Shown piece after piece: positions 43,855 through 50,740 of a DNA stretch of 64,000 nt. Origin of the DNA: Bacillota bacterium (lineage in GTDB: Bacteria; Bacillota; Clostridia; Acetivibrionales; JAMNYG01). The notes under the pieces are model-generated. The model saw only the letters and a program-made list of their open reading frames with translations, did not search any database and was not told where the DNA came from. Made by a program: the position numbers and the translations under genes. The number at the start of each line of letters is the position of its first letter. The stretch's first letter is position 1. Where the stretch lies: the NCBI GenBank assembly GCA_023622945.1, contig JAMNYG010000171.1:1-64000 (forward strand). The letters are read 5' to 3'.

Positions 43855-43887
43855 TGTGTAAACAGGACGGTTGCAGATGTTTACACA
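43855..43887. repeat. Hairpin upstream of the tRNA promoter
   Basis: TGTGTAAAC (43855-43863) and GTTTACACA (43879-43887) form a 9-bp perfect stem with a 15-nt loop. No T tract follows. Confidence 0.5.
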
Positions 43888-43936
43888 TCCTGAGCATGTT
43901 CTTTGGCATTGCCACTGATTGGCACCCAACAGGTAC

Positions 43937-43965
43937 TTGACACGATGGACCATATATATTATAAT
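43937..43965 (+). promoter_or_regulatory. Consensus SigA promoter of the tRNA pair
   Basis: TTGACA (43937-43942), 17 bp, TATAAT (43960-43965): both boxes are perfect. It drives both tRNA genes. Confidence 0.92.
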
Positions 43966-43996
43966 ATAAAAGTCGCCGAAAGAAAGATTTTTGATC

Positions 43997-44086
43997 GCCG
44001 GAGTGGCGAAATTGGCAGACGCACAGGACTTAAAATCCTGCGATCCCTCAAAGATCGTACCGGTTCGATTCCGGTCTCCGGCACCA
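43997..44086 (+). tRNA. tRNA-Leu (anticodon UAA)
   Basis: The 7-bp acceptor stem GCCGGAG/CTCCGGC, the anticodon stem CAGGA/TCCTG with loop CTTAAAA (anticodon TAA at 44031-44033), a long type II variable arm and an encoded CCA (44084-44086) are present. It reads UUA codons. Confidence 0.96.
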
Positions 44087-44103
44087 CAGTATTATATATT
44101 TAT

Positions 44104-44180
<77 letters not shown>

Positions 44181-44183
44181 GTG

Positions 44184-44227
44184 AAAGCCTGGAAGTTACG
44201 AATGTTCGTAGCTTTCGGGCTTTTATA
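44184..44227 (+). terminator. Terminator of the tRNA transcript
   Basis: AAAGCC-T-GGAAG-TTACGA pairs with TCGTAG-CTTTC-GGGCTTT over a long interrupted stem, followed by TTTA. Confidence 0.8.
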
Positions 44228-44318
44228 TGTCGAGACTTGTAATAAAGAGATTTATGAAGAATTAATTCTCTATTTGTGAATATTTGTGTATAACCACATT
44301 TTTCTGTGCTATGGTGTC

Positions 44319-44347
44319 TTGACGTTTTTAGTTACTCTGCATATAAT
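44319..44347 (+). promoter_or_regulatory. Near-consensus promoter of the Abi-linked RNA
   Basis: TTGACG (44319-44324), 17 bp, TATAAT (44342-44347). The predicted start is near 44354, immediately before the structured RNA. Confidence 0.85.
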
Positions 44348-44353
44348 AGTATC

Positions 44354-44407
44354 AACCGAGCCCACCACGCCTCTTCAACGAAAGCGTACCAGGGTGGGAC
44401 TTTTTAC
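44354..44407 (+). ncRNA. Compact structured RNA upstream of the Abi gene (abiF-RNA-like candidate)
   Basis: About 54 nt from the predicted start to a T5 tract. CCCACC (44361-44366) pairs with GGTGGG (44393-44398), and inside it ACGC (44367-44370) pairs with GCGT (44384-44387), leaving a 13-nt loop and a 4-5-nt bulge. It is followed by ACTTTTT, so it terminates before the Abi ribosome site. The G-rich AGGGTGGG and exposed loops resemble a designed RNA element more than a plain terminator. A class of structured RNAs is known upstream of abiF genes, and this one has the right place, size and form. Membership is inferred, not tested. Confidence 0.65.
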
Positions 44408-44424
44408 TGTCTGAAGGGATATGT

Positions 44425-45325
44425 ATGTGCGATAATCCCTGTGATAATCAAGGAATTTATTTAAAGCCACCTACTACTTTTTAAAGAACAAGTTGAGCTA
44501 CTCCGCAAACGCAACCTTATTATAGAAGATAAGGATTTTGCGTTGGATATTCTAAGCAAAGTAAATTATTACCGCCTTTCTGCTTATTTATTACCTTTTA
44601 AGCAACCTTCCAGTGAATGTTATAAAGATGGGACAAGCTTTAACAGAATCTTCAGGCTATATGAATTTGATAGAAAAATTAGAAACATTCTCTTGTTAGC
44701 AATTGAGCCAATTGAAGTATTGTTGAGAACTAAAATAGCTTATTATCATGCACATAAGTATGGTCCTGAAGGTTATATAAAATCTGAAAACTTTGAAAAA
44801 GAAGAATGGCATAGAAAATTAATAGAAGAATTTAATGAAGCTGTTGAGAAGAATCGTAATAATCTTTTTGTAAAACATCATATTGATAAATATGAAGGTC
44901 ATTTTCCCATTTGGGTAGCTGTGGAGTTGTTTTCTTTAGGGATGATTTCCAAGTTTTATGCTAATATGAAATCAATTGACAGGAAATATATTGCAAAAAA
45001 TATTTTTTTCACAGGACCGGATCACCTCAAAAGCTGGCTCGTTTGTCTCACAGACTTACGAAATAGATGTGCACATTATATGAGATTATATTTTCATAGA
45101 TTTGTTAATACCCCAAAGTTACCAAGAGGACCATATAAAATAAGTAGTCAGCGACTATTTGACATTGTTTATATAATGAAATATTTATATCTGGATCATA
45201 ATAATTGGAAAAGCACTATTGTAACAGCTTTTGAAGGACTCATTGAAGAATATTCTTGTGATATTAAGTTGAAATATATTGGCTTTCCATCTAACTGGAG
45301 AGAACTTCTTGAACTAGAGCCTTAG
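44425..45325 (+). CDS. Abi-family (Abi_2, AbiD/AbiF-like) HEPN protein with an apparent 5' frameshift
   Basis: The family N-terminus is split between two frames. From ATG 44425 (after AAGGGAT) the text runs to LKPPTTF and meets TAA. One base later in the other frame it continues KEQVELLRKRNLIIEDKDFA into the 260-codon frame of the track. The only starts in the long frame (TTG 44543 and later) would drop conserved sequence, so a one-base insertion in the T5 run at 44478-44482 is the simplest reading. NYYRLSAYLLPF and YEFDRKIRNILL are family motifs. RNRCAH near the end is an R-x4-H HEPN ribonuclease motif. Codons are far more AT-rich than in neighbours, suggesting transfer. A structured RNA lies upstream. 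Confidence 0.8.
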
Positions 45326-45420
45326 TATGAAAGAAATGATATCATTCCTCATCAGAGTTTGAGAGATTATTAGTGAGAGTTTTAGTGTTTATATCAATTA
45401 TATAAGAGTTTTTTTGGATT

Positions 45421-45450
45421 AACCGCTAAGCGTAAGGCTAGCGGTTTTTG
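45421..45450 (+). terminator. Terminator after the Abi gene
   Basis: AACCGCTA (45421-45428) and TAGCGGTT (45439-45446) with a 10-nt loop are followed by TTTG. Confidence 0.8.
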
Positions 45451-45479
45451 CTATGAGAAAAACAAAAAAATTTTCCCTG

Positions 45480-45510
45480 TTGACATTGACGTTACGTAAA
45501 GGTGTATATT
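45480..45510 (+). promoter_or_regulatory. MerR-type promoter with 19-bp spacer and operator dyad
   Basis: TTGACA (45480-45485) and TATATT (45505-45510) are 19 bp apart, the overlong spacing that MerR activators correct by twisting DNA. The spacer contains TTGACGTTACGTAAAGG with the dyad ACGT-T-ACGT. This indicates autoregulation of the gene downstream. Confidence 0.85.
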
Positions 45511-45535
45511 ACATGTGTCAGGAGGTGACCACAGC

Positions 45536-46300
45536 ATGGAATATACGGTGCAGGAACTTAGCAGATTGGCCGGAGTCAGCACAAGAACCCTGCGGTACTA
45601 TGATGAGATAGGGGTTCTTAAGCCAGCAAGAATCAACTCATCCGGGTATCGCATATATGGAGAGGCTGAAGTTGATAAGTTGCAGCAGATACTTTTTTAC
45701 GGGGAACTTGATGTTGAACTCAGGACCATTAAAAAGATAATGTCTTCCGATAATTTTGACAGTATCGCTGCACTGAGGGAGCACCGCGAGAAGCTCCTGG
45801 CTGAAAGAAAGCGGCTGGATAAGCTTATCGCAACCATTGATAAGACCATACAATCTAAAGAGGGGAGGATTATAATGTCAGACAGAGAAAAGTTCGAAGG
45901 ATTTAAGCGTGAATTGATAGAGGAAAACGAGAGAAAGTACGGAAAGGAAGCAAGGGAAAAATACGGAGACCAAGCGGTTGACAGGTCCAATGAGAAGCTA
46001 TTGAACATGACGCCTGAGGATTATGCACGATTTGAAAAGCTGAGTTCCGAACTGATGGAGACGCTGAAGGAAGCCTTTAAAACCGGAGACCCGGCGGGTG
46101 AACTTGCCCAGAAGGCGGCAGATCTGCATCGTCAATGGCTGAGTTTCTTTTGGGACAGCTACACCAGGGAAGCTCATGCAGGGCTGGCCCAGATGTATGT
46201 GGATGATGAAAGGTTCACGGAATATTACGACAAGGAGCAGCCGGGATTGGCCAAGTTCTTGAGGGATGCGATCCATATTTACACCGGGATGAAGAAATAA
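45536..46300 (+). CDS. MerR family regulator with TipAS effector domain
   Basis: ATG 45536 follows GGAGGTGA, giving 254 residues; the track's GTG 45515 overlaps the ribosome site. Residues 1-70 are the MerR winged helix (YTVQELSRLAGVSTRTLRYY). A dimerisation coiled coil runs from about 75 to 110. Residues 130-252 are a TipAS antibiotic-recognition domain (LSSELMETLKEAFKTGDP, HRQWLSFFWDSYTREAHAGL, YVDDERFTEYYD). Such proteins sense hydrophobic peptides or drugs and activate efflux or resistance genes, often including their own. No obvious target lies next to it. Confidence 0.92.
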   Translation: MEYTVQELSRLAGVSTRTLRYYDEIGVLKPARINSSGYRIYGEAEVDKLQQILFYGELDVELRTIKKIMSSDNFDSIAALREHREKLLAERKRLDKLIATIDKTIQSKEGRIIMSDREKFEGFKRELIEENERKYGKEAREKYGDQAVDRSNEKLLNMTPEDYARFEKLSSELMETLKEAFKTGDPAGELAQKAADLHRQWLSFFWDSYTREAHAGLAQMYVDDERFTEYYDKEQPGLAKFLRDAIHIYTGMKK

Positions 46301-46320
46301 AAGATGGAATATTGAAATGG

Positions 46321-46419
46321 TATCAGTCAGGTATTATTAAATATCAGTTTTGTATTGATTATAAATATTAGTTATGTATCAGTTAGGTATACGTGAGGTA
46401 TAAGTTAGAAATTAGCTGG
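46321..46419. repeat. 11-bp degenerate tandem array, about eight units
   Basis: Units of TATCAGTTAGG type, mostly 11 bp (10 and 13 bp variants), start at 46321, 46332, 46342, 46353, 46366, 46377, 46388 and 46399. It lies in the 434-bp spacer after the MerR gene. The rest of that spacer holds a terminator and no gene. Confidence 0.6.
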
Positions 46420-46458
46420 ATTTTGTTTGGATATTAATTAAACATCATTTATTGCAGG

Positions 46459-46505
46459 AAAGCTGTTGCATGGCCACTTGAGCCGGTTTTGCAGCAGCTT
46501 TTTTG
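46459..46505 (+). terminator. Terminator in the MerR to URO-D spacer
   Basis: AAAGCTGTTGCA (46459-46470) and TGCAGCAGCTTT (46490-46501) pair with one G-U, followed by TTTG. Confidence 0.8.
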
Positions 46506-46734
46506 TGCATTGTTTCAGGAAATGTTTTAAAGATTGTTGGGCGCGTGTTTTATGGGTGGTTCGGCGCGGGGATTAAGTTGTGCATGAAATTATGCATATG
46601 ATAATATCATTTTGAAGGATTGTTTTATTTATGAACACTGGAAAACAAGTAAAAAGCTTCAGACAACAGGTAAAAATGATGGTTGTGTGCAGGAATAAGG
46701 ACTGTGATGAAAACTTTAAGGAGGCGGGTAAGCA

Positions 46735-47865
46735 ATGCAGGCAATTATGAATGAAATTATTGAAATCCTTGCGCAGAATAAGGATACTTTCGATTATGCC
46801 TCAAGACAGCAGTTGATGCTGTGGAACGGAGACGTACCCGAAAAGCAGCCCCTGCTGCTGAAGTGTGCGTTGGATACCAACCAGCAGGAGTCTATACCGG
46901 TTTTCAACCTGAAGGAAATACATTACGACCCTGAAAAGATGTTTCTGAATGAACTTCGTCAAACCTTGACCGTGGTTAACGGAGGATTTGAGGCGGTACC
47001 GTCGGTGAGGGCAAACATGGGCGCAAGTATTTTTCCCAGCCTGCTTGGGGTAAAACCCAGGTTATTCGAAGACAAGATGCCATGGATAAAAGATCATGCC
47101 TCCAGGGAACAGCTTTCTTCAATGTACCCTGAAGATATAAAATTAAGCGATGAATTCAAAATGGGGCTGGAGCACATGGCATACATGGCAGAAAGGCTTG
47201 AAGGAACAGGCTGCCTGGTATTTCCCATGGATCTGCAGAGCCCTTTCAATACTGCGCATATGGTGTACGGGGATAAAATATTTTATGATTTGTATGATGA
47301 TCCCGCCTTTGTTCATCATCTCCTTGATCTCTGCACTCATGCCATAATTATAGGCATGGAGGAATGCTTAAAGATGATGCCTGAGTCTGAAAGCAGGATT
47401 GCCCATTACAACAGCCTTGTAATGCCGTGCTCAAAAGGGGGGCTGAAAGTAAGCGAGGACACATCCACTCTTCTTTCAAAGGCTCAGATCGAAGAATTTG
47501 TTGCGCCTTATACGCATAAGGTTCTTGAGCATTTCGGAGGCTGTTACATACACTATTGCGGCAAAAATCCGCATCTTTTCGAGATGGTGATGAATGAACC
47601 CCTGGCATACGGTTTGAATTTTGGCAATCCCGAAATGCATGATATGGAGGAAGTGCTGAGGACATGTGCGAAAAATGGCAAAATTTATTATGGATCCATA
47701 AACCGTAGAGAAGATGAAACATTGCATGAGTATTTCAGAAAATACCTTAGTGCCTCTCAAAAGAATGGGAGAAGTTTGCTCCTTCTGGAGTACAGCTGCA
47801 GCCTGGAAGAGAAGGATAAAGTTGCAGAGGCCTGGGAGATGGCCCTGGCTTACCTGGGATACTGA
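46735..47865 (+). CDS. URO-D family protein, probable methyltransferase-type homologue
   Basis: The protein has 376 residues from ATG 46735 behind AAGGAGG. The fold is that of uroporphyrinogen decarboxylase and MtaA/CmuA methyltransferases. Instead of the heme-pathway N-terminal substrate motif it has a Met/His-rich centre and GGCYIHYCGKNPHLFEMV. A His and Cys in HYCGK, with a further Glu near the C-terminus, could bind zinc as in corrinoid-dependent methyltransferases. No corrinoid protein or other heme gene lies nearby, so the partner is unknown. It is unlikely to be true HemE. Confidence 0.75.
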   Translation: MQAIMNEIIEILAQNKDTFDYASRQQLMLWNGDVPEKQPLLLKCALDTNQQESIPVFNLKEIHYDPEKMFLNELRQTLTVVNGGFEAVPSVRANMGASIFPSLLGVKPRLFEDKMPWIKDHASREQLSSMYPEDIKLSDEFKMGLEHMAYMAERLEGTGCLVFPMDLQSPFNTAHMVYGDKIFYDLYDDPAFVHHLLDLCTHAIIIGMEECLKMMPESESRIAHYNSLVMPCSKGGLKVSEDTSTLLSKAQIEEFVAPYTHKVLEHFGGCYIHYCGKNPHLFEMVMNEPLAYGLNFGNPEMHDMEEVLRTCAKNGKIYYGSINRREDETLHEYFRKYLSASQKNGRSLLLLEYSCSLEEKDKVAEAWEMALAYLGY

Positions 47866-47881
47866 CACCGGTGCCTGCCTT

Positions 47882-47949
47882 AACAGTTGTAGAATTTAAT
47901 AGCTGTAGTATTTTTTAATAGTTGCAAAACTTAATAGTTGCAAAATATT
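47882..47949. repeat. 16-19-bp tandem array, four units
   Basis: Units AACAGTTGTAGAATTT (47882), AATAGCTGTAGTATTTTTT (47898), AATAGTTGCAAAACTT (47917) and AATAGTTGCAAAATATT (47933) fill most of the spacer after the URO-D gene. Confidence 0.8.
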
Positions 47950-48030
47950 CCTGTAGAATTGAAACGCATTTCCTTTCATTACCGTCTAATAGGTAAAAAA
48001 CAGCAAAAGTTTATGGAGGTAGAAAGTAAC

Positions 48031-49014
48031 ATGAAAATCAGAACATTCAGAAATGCAATAATAACAGGAGTATTGTGTACTGCACTGGTTATTCCTTCCT
48101 TTGCACAGGCGGCAGACATTCAACCAATATCAGAAACCGAGCTGGAGATTGTTCCTATAAGCTATAAGATCAACCATTGGGCTGAACCCCATATTGACCA
48201 ATTGTTACAGAAATTTAATGTAGCATCGGTATTCGAAAACAAAAATCTTAATGCTCCTGCCACCCTGGAAGATTTTAAAAATCTGGTCAGACAGGTTATA
48301 GATGAGGAATATGACGACGTTCCGGATGCAATGACCAGAGAAGCAGTTGTCCATAAGCTTACTGAATTATGGGCGGAAAAAACGGGCAAGGACCTTGAAA
48401 GCATTGTTACCATCCAAATGCTTGTTTATGAAGATATGGACAAGATAGACGCAAAGTACAGCCATGGAATAGTCATTGCTTATCTGCATGATATAGCCAA
48501 GGGGAAAGGTTCTGGCATATTTGATCCCAAGTCCCACATTACTTATGGCGAGCTTGGCGCTTTGATCAACAACACTCATAAGGCAATAGAAAAAGAGCTG
48601 AGAACTGCTGAGAAGGCTGCAGAAGAAGGAATTTTCGAGACCAGGGGAAGCTATACAGTAGAGGATGGAAAAGTAGTGTTTGATTTTCAACTGGTAAACA
48701 ATTCTGATGAAAAGAAAACGCTTATGTTCGGTTCCGGGCAGCAGTTTGAGATAACCATAACCGATGAGAAAGGCACCGAAGTATACAGGTACTCGGATGG
48801 CAAATTCTTCACCATGGCTCTCATATTTAAGGATATAGATCCCGGTGAGTCCCTGAAATGGCAGGATGCGTGGGACATGACAAATAAGGATGGAGAAAAG
48901 GCAGGACCGGGGAAATACAGAGCTGAAATCGAAATCCTGGTAATACAGGAAGAGGGACAGGAGCCCATTGATGAAAGCCAGCTGAAAACCGTGATAGATT
49001 TTGAGCTGGAATAA
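48031..49014 (+). CDS. Secreted protein with C-terminal BsuPI (proteinase-inhibitor-like) domain
   Basis: ATG 48031, after GGAGG, gives 327 residues; the track's 47938 start lies in the repeat array. A signal peptide ends near AQAADI (about residue 28). Residues 35-185 have an SLH-like helical layout, including GIFDPKSHITYGELGALI, the 'F-P-T-R-E-L'-like turn of SLH domains. Residues 200-325 are a BsuPI beta-sandwich (VFDFQLVNNSDEKKTLMFGSGQQF, RYSDGKFFTMAL, WDMTNKDG). It may be surface-bound. The inhibitor function is known only for a Bacillus homologue and is not certain here. Confidence 0.8.
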   Translation: MKIRTFRNAIITGVLCTALVIPSFAQAADIQPISETELEIVPISYKINHWAEPHIDQLLQKFNVASVFENKNLNAPATLEDFKNLVRQVIDEEYDDVPDAMTREAVVHKLTELWAEKTGKDLESIVTIQMLVYEDMDKIDAKYSHGIVIAYLHDIAKGKGSGIFDPKSHITYGELGALINNTHKAIEKELRTAEKAAEEGIFETRGSYTVEDGKVVFDFQLVNNSDEKKTLMFGSGQQFEITITDEKGTEVYRYSDGKFFTMALIFKDIDPGESLKWQDAWDMTNKDGEKAGPGKYRAEIEILVIQEEGQEPIDESQLKTVIDFELE

Positions 49015-49041
49015 AGGGTTAATTTTTAGCAGGATAGACCT

Positions 49042-49091
49042 AGAAGTAAATAATTTCAGAAGTTGAATATTTTCAGAAGTTAAATGATTTC
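49042..49091. repeat. 16/17-bp tandem array, three units
   Basis: AGAAGTAAATAATTTC (49042), AGAAGTTGAATATTTTC (49058) and AGAAGTTAAATGATTTC (49075) are followed directly by the terminator. Confidence 0.8.
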
Positions 49092-49098
49092 AGTCAGG

Positions 49099-49143
49099 AA
49101 AAAATGGCTTCCGGGGTATCCCACCCCAGGAAGTCATTTTTTG
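49099..49143 (+). terminator. Terminator after the BsuPI gene
   Basis: AAAAAATGGCTTCCGGGG and CCCCAGGAAGTCATTTTTT form a long stem with two small mismatches; the T run is in the right arm. Confidence 0.85.
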
Positions 49144-49186
49144 TGCTGATGCTTGTACGTATAAATATTAATTCTAATGTGGGACA

Positions 49187-49195
49187 TGGTATAAT
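49187..49195 (+). promoter_or_regulatory. Extended -10 promoter before the nitroreductase gene
   Basis: TGGTATAAT (49187-49195) is an extended -10 element 35 bp before the start codon. No good -35 is seen. Confidence 0.55.
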
Positions 49196-49229
49196 ATACA
49201 TAAATACTGTAAAAAGGGAGATGGGGTGA

Positions 49230-49748
49230 ATGTCATTTATTGATCTGGCCAGGAAAAGATATTCAGTCAGAAATTTTAAGGATGCGGTGGTTGAAAAAGA
49301 AAAGATCCTCCAGGTAATAGAGGCAGCCAGGCTTTCTCCATCTGCAGTCAATTATCAGCCAAGGCACTTCATCATTGTGACCGATGAGGAGCTGAAAAAT
49401 AAAATTGCTGAAACCTACCCCAGGGAATGGTTCAGGAAAGCGCCCGTCGTGATTGTTGTTTGCGGGGATCATTCAAGCTCATGGAAAAGAAGAGACGGCA
49501 AGGACCACTGCGACATTGACGTCGCCATTGCGATAGATCATATGACCCTTGCTGCCGCTGACATGGGCCTTGGCACATGCTGGATATGTGCTTTCGATGC
49601 AAAGAAATGCCATGAAATACTGGGACTGCCGGAACATATGGAAGTGGTAGCTTTACTGCCGTTAGGCTATCCGGCTGATGAGGCAACACCGGAGAAAAGA
49701 AGAAAGAGTATGGATGAGATCATAAGCTGGAACGGGTATAAGGCATAG
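49230..49748 (+). CDS. Nitroreductase family FMN oxidoreductase
   Basis: The protein has 172 residues from ATG 49230 behind GGGAGATGGGG. It is a small single-domain member of the nitroreductase fold: RKRYSVRNFKD near the start binds FMN phosphate, ARLSPSAVNYQP is the second flavin motif, and GLGTCWICAFD the dimer-interface motif. It probably reduces quinones or nitroaromatics with NAD(P)H. Its physiological substrate is unknown, and it appears to be a single-gene unit. Confidence 0.92.
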   Translation: MSFIDLARKRYSVRNFKDAVVEKEKILQVIEAARLSPSAVNYQPRHFIIVTDEELKNKIAETYPREWFRKAPVVIVVCGDHSSSWKRRDGKDHCDIDVAIAIDHMTLAAADMGLGTCWICAFDAKKCHEILGLPEHMEVVALLPLGYPADEATPEKRRKSMDEIISWNGYKA

Positions 49749-49911
49749 AAGCGGTTTAAAGCTCATATATAAACAAATGTATAAATAATTTTGAGACAAT
49801 CAAGAGAAATAAAAATTTCATGTTGTAAAAAAATAAGATATATGTTATTATCCAAGCTATGATAATTTGTTCCTTAAGGAAGCAGTTTATTCGATACTAA
49901 CTGTGTGACAA

Positions 49912-49985
49912 ATGACAAATCGGTTTTTTTGAGTTCGGTTTGTCATGCAAATGGACTCATGGGCGTTTTTTGCTGCCTGTGAGTC
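49912..49985 (+). promoter_or_regulatory. Two-hairpin leader before mntP
   Basis: Hairpin 1 is ATGACAAATCG (49912-49922) with CGGTTTGTCAT (49936-49946). Hairpin 2 is GACTCATGGGC (49954-49964) with GCCTGTGAGTC (49975-49985). Both have 11-bp stems with G-U pairs. The second ends about 30 bp before the mntP ribosome site. It may be a metal-responsive leader, but it does not match the yybP-ykoY pattern as I know it. Confidence 0.5.
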
Positions 49986-50027
49986 TTACGTTGTATTTTG
50001 GTAAAAGGTTTCGCCTGGGAGGACGCA

Positions 50028-50591
50028 GTGGGATATATTGAGTTATTTATCATTGCAGTAGGGTTATCAATGGATGCATTTGCCGTTGCCATATGCAAGG
50101 GTCTGTCCATGCAGAAAATCATCTATAAGCAGGCACTGCTTACAGCTTGTTTCTTTGGAGGCTTTCAGGCAATGATGCCTCTTATAGGTCACGCCCTGGG
50201 AAAGCAGTTCAGTGATTACATAATATCCGTCGATCATTGGATAGCATTTGTTCTGCTGTCTGTTATAGGCATTAACATGATCAGGGAAGCCTGTACGGAG
50301 GGAGAAGAGGCATGCCAGTTATTTTGCCTGAAAAACCTTGTTGTCCTGTCTCTTGCTACCAGTATAGATGCTCTGGCTGTAGGCGTGACATTTGCCTTTC
50401 TTAGGGTAAATATTCTTCCTGCTGTTACTTTCATAGGGATTACCACATTTACGTTTTCATTTCTGGGTGTGAGAATAGGAAACATTTTCGGGGCAAGATT
50501 TAAGTCCAAGGCTGAATTGACAGGAGGAGCCATTCTGATAGCCATGGGCGCAAAAATTCTTCTTGAGCATCTTGGAGTTATAGGCTTTTAG
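50028..50591 (+). CDS. mntP: Manganese efflux pump MntP
   Basis: GTG 50028 ([18 protein letters not shown]) follows GGGAGG by five bases and fits the family start; the track's TTG 49998 adds ten residues. The product has 187 residues with six membrane helices in two halves. Each half has the intramembrane Asp needed for export ([24 protein letters not shown]). It exports Mn2+. A two-hairpin leader suggests control at the RNA level. In Bacillus the homologue ywlD lies in the prfA-ywlC region, but here it is elsewhere. Confidence 0.93.
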   Translation: MGYIELFIIAVGLSMDAFAVAICKGLSMQKIIYKQALLTACFFGGFQAMMPLIGHALGKQFSDYIISVDHWIAFVLLSVIGINMIREACTEGEEACQLFCLKNLVVLSLATSIDALAVGVTFAFLRVNILPAVTFIGITTFTFSFLGVRIGNIFGARFKSKAELTGGAILIAMGAKILLEHLGVIGF

Positions 50592-50740
50592 GAAACATGT
50601 CTTTTTTGCATTCTGCATACCTGTACCTCCGGTAAGCATTATAAATATGAAATGCATACTGTGCCGTAGGCAATCATGATTCTATTCAGGTTAAGTTTAA
50701 GTGGTGCTTAGATTATTTTAAATGTATGTGAGGTCCATCT

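Noticed and set aside
44464-44490. Programmed +1 frameshift in the Abi gene as established fact
   Set aside because: The TTT-TAA site has the right geometry, but no stimulatory Shine-Dalgarno or downstream structure is visible. An indel or sequencing error is equally likely, so it is listed only as a hypothesis.
46735-47865. True uroporphyrinogen decarboxylase HemE
   Set aside because: The usual N-terminal HemE substrate motifs are absent and no heme genes adjoin.
49912-49985. yybP-ykoY manganese riboswitch before mntP
   Set aside because: The conserved GGGGAGUA-type segments are not seen; only two simple hairpins are present.
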